33,521 bases of DNA from Eggerthellaceae bacterium (GTDB lineage Bacteria > Actinomycetota > Coriobacteriia > Coriobacteriales > Eggerthellaceae): NCBI GenBank assembly GCA_017460365.1, contig JAFUBE010000002.1, positions 1-33,521 on the forward strand, in the 5' to 3' direction. Shown in pieces: positions 30,013 through 33,521 of this stretch. Each line of letters begins with the position of its first letter. The first letter of the stretch is position 1. The notes below the pieces were generated by a model that did not search any database, was not told where the DNA came from, and saw only the letters and a program-made list of their open reading frames with translations. The translations under genes and the position numbers were made by a program.

Positions 30013-31447
30013 CGGACGCCTTCGGGATGTCCACCGACATGAGCGAGTCGAGCACGGACCGTGCCGCCTTGCGGTCGGTCTCGCTGCGGATGCGCCTGAT
30101 GTCGGCGGGGTCTGCGCCCTGCATCTCCCAGTAGACCTCGGTGCCGGCGAAGCCCTCCACGTCGTGGGCCCACTTGGTGCCGGCGTCGGCCCTCTGCGCG
30201 GGGCTGTAGATCATCGGGTCGGCGAACTTGGCCACCACGCCCTTCTGGGATTCGCTCAGCTGGTCGGTCCCCTTGTTCTCCGCCACGGCCATGGCCATCA
30301 GCGCCACCCGCTCCAGGCTCTTGCGGTTGGAGCGGTTCATGGCGGCTGCGATGTTGCAGATGTCCTCTCTCGAAGCGCCGATGGCCTCGGCGGAAGACGG
30401 GTTGTCCTGCACGATGCCAAGGCTGTTGAGCGGCACGCCGGTGGCGCCGCTGAACATGGTCGCGTAGCAGCGGATGAGGTCGATGTAGGGCTGGGGGCTG
30501 GCGGCTGCGAGCTGCCCGAACGTGGGCGCGCCGTGGTCCTCGTCGCCCACGGCCAGCACCAGCGCTCCGATGTAGGTGGACCACTTGTCCTTCTTGAACT
30601 CGTTGAAGTTGTCCTCGGTGAGACCCAGCAGGTACTTCTGCGGGTGCGCATAGAACTCCGCGCTCACGGCCATGTCGCGCATAACGCGCACGCACGCGTC
30701 GGTCAGGCGTATGACGTCCTTGCTCACGCGGCTCTGGCCCAGGGGCTTGTCGCCGTTGGCGTCGAAGGTGAACGCCTCCATCATCGGCCGGTCGAGCGCG
30801 GTGCGCTCGGTCCCGTCGCAAACCCAATGCCCGCTGTCCAGGCGGCGCAGCAGCGTGACCAGGCCCGGCTCGTGCAGGTTCACGCGCACCGGCACCTTGC
30901 GGTTTCCGCTCCAGGGCGTCCTGCGCGAGGCGGCCACCACGAAGCCGGCGCCAATGCGGTCGGCCCCTTCGTCCCAGTCCATGGCGCAGTTCTCGGCGCT
31001 GTGGAAGCGCACGATGACGCGCCCGGCGTGCTTGCCGACGGTGGCGGCCATGCACCCGTGTATGAGCTCGCTCGACTTGTGGCGGTCGTAGGCGTCGGCG
31101 ATGGCGTTGTCTCGCGCAATTGCGACAAGGTTGGCGTCCTCGGAGCCGTCCTCGAAGCGGAACGCCTTGAACACGGAACGTTCCGCGACACTCGAAACCG
31201 CCTTGTGCGGCCAGTTGCACGCCTCGTCGGTGCGCACGGTCTTGGGCATCGTGTCGATGCCGATGCCCTTGACGGTCATGTTGCCGTCGTAGTAGGCGCG
31301 CCGCTTCGAATTGTCGGCCATGACGTCGCTGTACACCAGCATCAGCTCCTGGAGCCTGTCCCTTTGCGCGGGCCAGAGCCCGTCGGCGTTCAGGATGCCG
31401 GAGAAGTCGCTCGGCCCATGGCTCCCTTTCTCCCAGATCTCGCTCAT
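30005..31447 (-). CDS. portal protein
   Basis: A 480-residue portal protein of the SPP1 gp6-like group. Recognisable parts are the N-terminal MLVYSDVMADNSKRRAYYDG, the wing-like AVSSVAERSVFKAFRFED, and the stem/crown helices near 330-400 with GVPLNSLGIVQDNPSSAEAI and ICNIAAAMNRSNRKSLERV. Twelve copies form the DNA gate at one capsid vertex. The gene overlaps TerL by four bases (ATGA type) and MuF by eight. Confidence 0.93.
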   Translation of the reverse strand: MSEIWEKGSHGPSDFSGILNADGLWPAQRDRLQELMLVYSDVMADNSKRRAYYDGNMTVKGIGIDTMPKTVRTDEACNWPHKAVSSVAERSVFKAFRFEDGSEDANLVAIARDNAIADAYDRHKSSELIHGCMAATVGKHAGRVIVRFHSAENCAMDWDEGADRIGAGFVVAASRRTPWSGNRKVPVRVNLHEPGLVTLLRRLDSGHWVCDGTERTALDRPMMEAFTFDANGDKPLGQSRVSKDVIRLTDACVRVMRDMAVSAEFYAHPQKYLLGLTEDNFNEFKKDKWSTYIGALVLAVGDEDHGAPTFGQLAAASPQPYIDLIRCYATMFSGATGVPLNSLGIVQDNPSSAEAIGASREDICNIAAAMNRSNRKSLERVALMAMAVAENKGTDQLSESQKGVVAKFADPMIYSPAQRADAGTKWAHDVEGFAGTEVYWEMQGADPADIRRIRSETDRKAARSVLDSLMSVDIPKASDG

Positions 31448-32958
31448 CCGATAAGCTGCTTTCTACTCGGGTCCCTCTTGGTTGTCACGACCGCCCACGC
31501 GGCGGCGAACGCGCTCTCTATCGCGCAGCTGTCGCCGCCCAGGCCGTAGCCGTCGCTTCCTATGCGCCGCTTCACTGCGGCCTTGGCGGACGCGGAGAGC
31601 ACCGCGTCGCCGTTGTGCGTCATGCGCCCCTCGGCGAGCATGGTCGTGCCCATCGCGGTGGCGGTTATGGCGTCGTGCGGGGCCATCACGTGGACGGCCT
31701 TCTTCGGCAGCCCTGACCTCACGAGCGCGCCGGCGAGGTTCTCCGCGCCGATCCTTCCGTCTATGGCCACGCAGGCCACGCGGTCGCGCGCATCCACCAG
31801 CTCGTCGACGAGCCACTGGATGCCCAAGAGCGTGTCCTCGGCGTGCATAAGCTCCACGTGCACGGAATCCGCCGAACGGGGCCTTCCGCGCGAGAGCAGG
31901 GCCGCCGAAACGCAGAGCTGCAGGCCGTCGGGCGCGAACTTCACGCCCACCGCCATCTTGTCGAAGCCCTCCATGGGGTCTGCGCCCTCCTCCTGCTCCG
32001 GCACCTCCACGGCGGCGGCTTCCCACCGCTTGGCGTCGACGGCCTTGGCGCTGGCCGTCTCCGGCCACCAGCAGAGCCGCTCGATCGCGAACTTCTCTGC
32101 CGAGAGCTCCATGAGCTCGCTTTCCACGTACGACGCCAGCAGGTGCCGCCCCATGGCGGGATTGCACTCGGCCCATACGTTGCGGTCGGAAAGCGTGTCC
32201 CGCTCGATGCGCTCCACGGACCATTCGTGCCAGCAGAGCCTTCCGGCGTTCGACATAGCGTTGTTGCGCACGCGGGCGAACGGCTCGGCGTAGATGCCGT
32301 GCTCTGAAGGCGGAGTTCCCAGGTAGACCACCTGCGGGTTGCCGTGCGGCGCGGACGCGGCGGTCGACTTGGACGCGCTCTGCTGGTCGTCGGTCAGGAA
32401 TCCCGCCTCGTCGTAGACCATGACGTCGCAGGTCTGCGACCGCTTGCGCCCGGTCGAACGAGCGTTGAAGGTCACTTCGGACCCGTTCTGCAGCCGTATG
32501 GCCTGGTGGCCGTTGGTGAACCGCTCGTAGGCGACGAGCTCGTGCATCTCCGGGTGCGCCCAGGTCTCGGGCGGCTCGCGGTCGTCGCCGAACACTTCGA
32601 GGAGGCGGCTGAACACGACCAGGGACGACTCGACGGTGTGGCCCGAGTAGGCTATGACCTCGCCGGCGCCGCAGTTGCCGAAGAGCATCCCGTACAGGAT
32701 CCGCGCGGCCACAACCTCGGTCTTGCCGTTCTGGCGCGGCACCAGCAGCCCGCACGTGGTGCAGGCGTAGCGTCCCTCTTCGTCCTCGGCGAGCCAGCAG
32801 GCCAGCACGTCGCGCTGCCAGTCCTGCAGCTCGACCAGGTAGGCGGCGGCCAGGTCGCACGCGTCCTCGAGGGGGAACTCCCACGAGTAGTCTCCGCTGG
32901 GGACCACCCTAAGCCTGGGCGGTCGCTCTACGCCCGGCGCGTCTCGAAGCGATGACAT
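31444..32958 (-). CDS. terL: terminase large subunit
   Basis: A 504-residue DNA-packaging motor. Walker A is LLVPRQNGKTE (~71-81) and Walker B DVMVYDEAG (~178-186). RSTGRKRSQT just before may hold the arginine/coupling loop. The C-terminal half has the nuclease fold, with a candidate metal-binding Asp in VACVAIDGRIG (~400). It cuts concatemers and pumps DNA into the head. The ATG lies inside the end of terS (50-base overlap) with GGAGGT eleven bases upstream. Confidence 0.96.
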   Translation of the reverse strand: MSSLRDAPGVERPPRLRVVPSGDYSWEFPLEDACDLAAAYLVELQDWQRDVLACWLAEDEEGRYACTTCGLLVPRQNGKTEVVAARILYGMLFGNCGAGEVIAYSGHTVESSLVVFSRLLEVFGDDREPPETWAHPEMHELVAYERFTNGHQAIRLQNGSEVTFNARSTGRKRSQTCDVMVYDEAGFLTDDQQSASKSTAASAPHGNPQVVYLGTPPSEHGIYAEPFARVRNNAMSNAGRLCWHEWSVERIERDTLSDRNVWAECNPAMGRHLLASYVESELMELSAEKFAIERLCWWPETASAKAVDAKRWEAAAVEVPEQEEGADPMEGFDKMAVGVKFAPDGLQLCVSAALLSRGRPRSADSVHVELMHAEDTLLGIQWLVDELVDARDRVACVAIDGRIGAENLAGALVRSGLPKKAVHVMAPHDAITATAMGTTMLAEGRMTHNGDAVLSASAKAAVKRRIGSDGYGLGGDSCAIESAFAAAWAVVTTKRDPSRKQLIG

Positions 32959-33376
32959 CGAAGCTGGTCACCTCCGCCCCTTTGCCCTGCGGCTTGCCGC
33001 CGTCGCGGACCTCCTCTATGCGCGCCCCGACCTCGATCATCCGCTTGGCCAGGGCTGCGGTGTCCCGGGCGCTGGTCGTGGCGTCGATGCGCTCCGCGAG
33101 CACGTCGCGCAGCGTTTCGAGCACCTTCTGCTCGTCGCCGGACCTGGCCGCCTCGGCCATGGTCTTGGGCCGCGAATCGGCCCCGCGCCTGCCGTGCCCC
33201 ATGCGCGCGGGCGCGTCGGGGCACTGCCCCTCCCGCAGTCCGAGCTTGGTCACGCGGTGGCTCACGCCGGTGCGGCTGCGGCCCAGGTGCCGGGCTATCT
33301 CGGCAGGCCCCATGTCGGGCCAGCTGCCGCGTATGAACTGGTCTTCGGCTTCCGAGAACGGCGTCTGCCATGCCAT
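32909..33376 (-). CDS. terS: terminase small subunit
   Basis: A 155-residue protein starting MAWQTPFSEAEDQFIRG. The N-terminal domain is a helix-turn-helix (PAEIARHLGRSRTGVSHRVT), expected to bind the packaging site. The centre (~75-125) is helical, for ring formation (KVLETLRDVLAERIDATTSA), and the C-terminus is basic. The ATG at 33376 follows AAAGGA; longer starts lack a site. It recognises the start of packaging and controls TerL. Just upstream are a GC-rich hairpin and a repeat pair that may be part of cos/pac. Confidence 0.9.
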   Translation of the reverse strand: MAWQTPFSEAEDQFIRGSWPDMGPAEIARHLGRSRTGVSHRVTKLGLREGQCPDAPARMGHGRRGADSRPKTMAEAARSGDEQKVLETLRDVLAERIDATTSARDTAALAKRMIEVGARIEEVRDGGKPQGKGAEVTSFDVIASRRAGRRATAQA

Positions 33377-33521
33377 GGGCCATCCTTTCGGGTCGGGCGG
33401 CCCCAAAGCCGGGCGGCAGCCGCCCGTCCCAGGGACCGTTTATGCACTTTCCTTGGCGTTTTATGCAATTCGGAGGGGTAGAGAACAGGGCGGCGTTGTC
33501 CAGCGGGAAGCAGGTAGGGGG
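33377..33521. promoter_or_regulatory. terS upstream region: hairpin and repeat pair
   Basis: CGGGCGGC (33394-33401) pairs with GCCGCCCG (33419-33426). Further right, the minus strand carries TGCATAAAACG (33467-33457) and TGCATAAACGG (33446-33436), 21 bases apart, like the pair in attP. The same two words could also be read as a weak leftward promoter (TTGCAT, 18 bases, CATAAA). Position ahead of terS, near the window edge, suits a packaging site or late promoter. Confidence 0.55.

Overview
The window looks like the essentially complete genome of a small temperate siphophage (long non-contractile tail) of a high-GC Gram-positive host. A coriobacterial host such as Eggerthellaceae is my best guess, but this is inference from composition, strong AAGGAGG-type ribosome binding sites and the style of the tail and lysis genes, not from a database match. 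The sequence appears as free phage (or a circular/cos-ended form) rather than an integrated prophage. The attP-like site, with the 3' end of a serine tRNA gene, lies in the middle of the window beside the integrase, and the leftward early operon at the left end would run into the terminase genes at the right end if the ends were joined.

Layout. (1) 5465-5704: divergent immunity region with a consensus leftward promoter, a weaker rightward promoter and three palindromes. (2) Rightward lysogeny module: short repressor (5705), promoter plus terminator-like hairpin (6115-6253), NYN-domain nuclease (6265), tyrosine integrase (6953), terminator and attP (8090-8352). (3) Leftward early operon, 5464 to 118: Cro-like regulator, two unknown proteins, a structured 330-base gap, an excisionase-like HTH protein, a small membrane protein, a coiled-coil protein, a second tyrosine recombinase, a replication initiator with iterons and DnaA-box-like sites inside its gene, then small pre-terminase genes. 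(4) Leftward late operon, 33376 to 8438: TerS, TerL, portal, a split MuF-type head protein whose C-terminus carries a CdiA-like nuclease-type toxin domain, a possible immunity protein, a terminator-flanked metallopeptidase/zinc-ribbon cassette, scaffold, major capsid protein with a probable frameshift extension, head-tail connectors, major tail protein, tail chaperones with a probable +1 frameshift, tape measure, tail tip and fibres, two membrane lysis proteins, and endolysin.

The genes fit one economical lifestyle. The repressor and Cro choose between states. Integrase and attP insert the phage at a tRNA-Ser gene. The initiator opens its own internal origin and presumably borrows the host replisome, since no polymerase, helicase or primase gene is visible. 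One almost continuous leftward transcript then makes heads, tails and lysis proteins.

The least ordinary items are the MuF-toxin fusion with its AT-rich toxin end, a near-identical bipartite TGCATAAAAC element present both at attP and upstream of terS, a ~33-bp inverted repeat bracketing ~78 bp upstream of the excisionase-like gene (candidate invertible switch or attenuator), and the second recombinase embedded in the replication operon. All functional calls are from reading the sequence; no searches were run.
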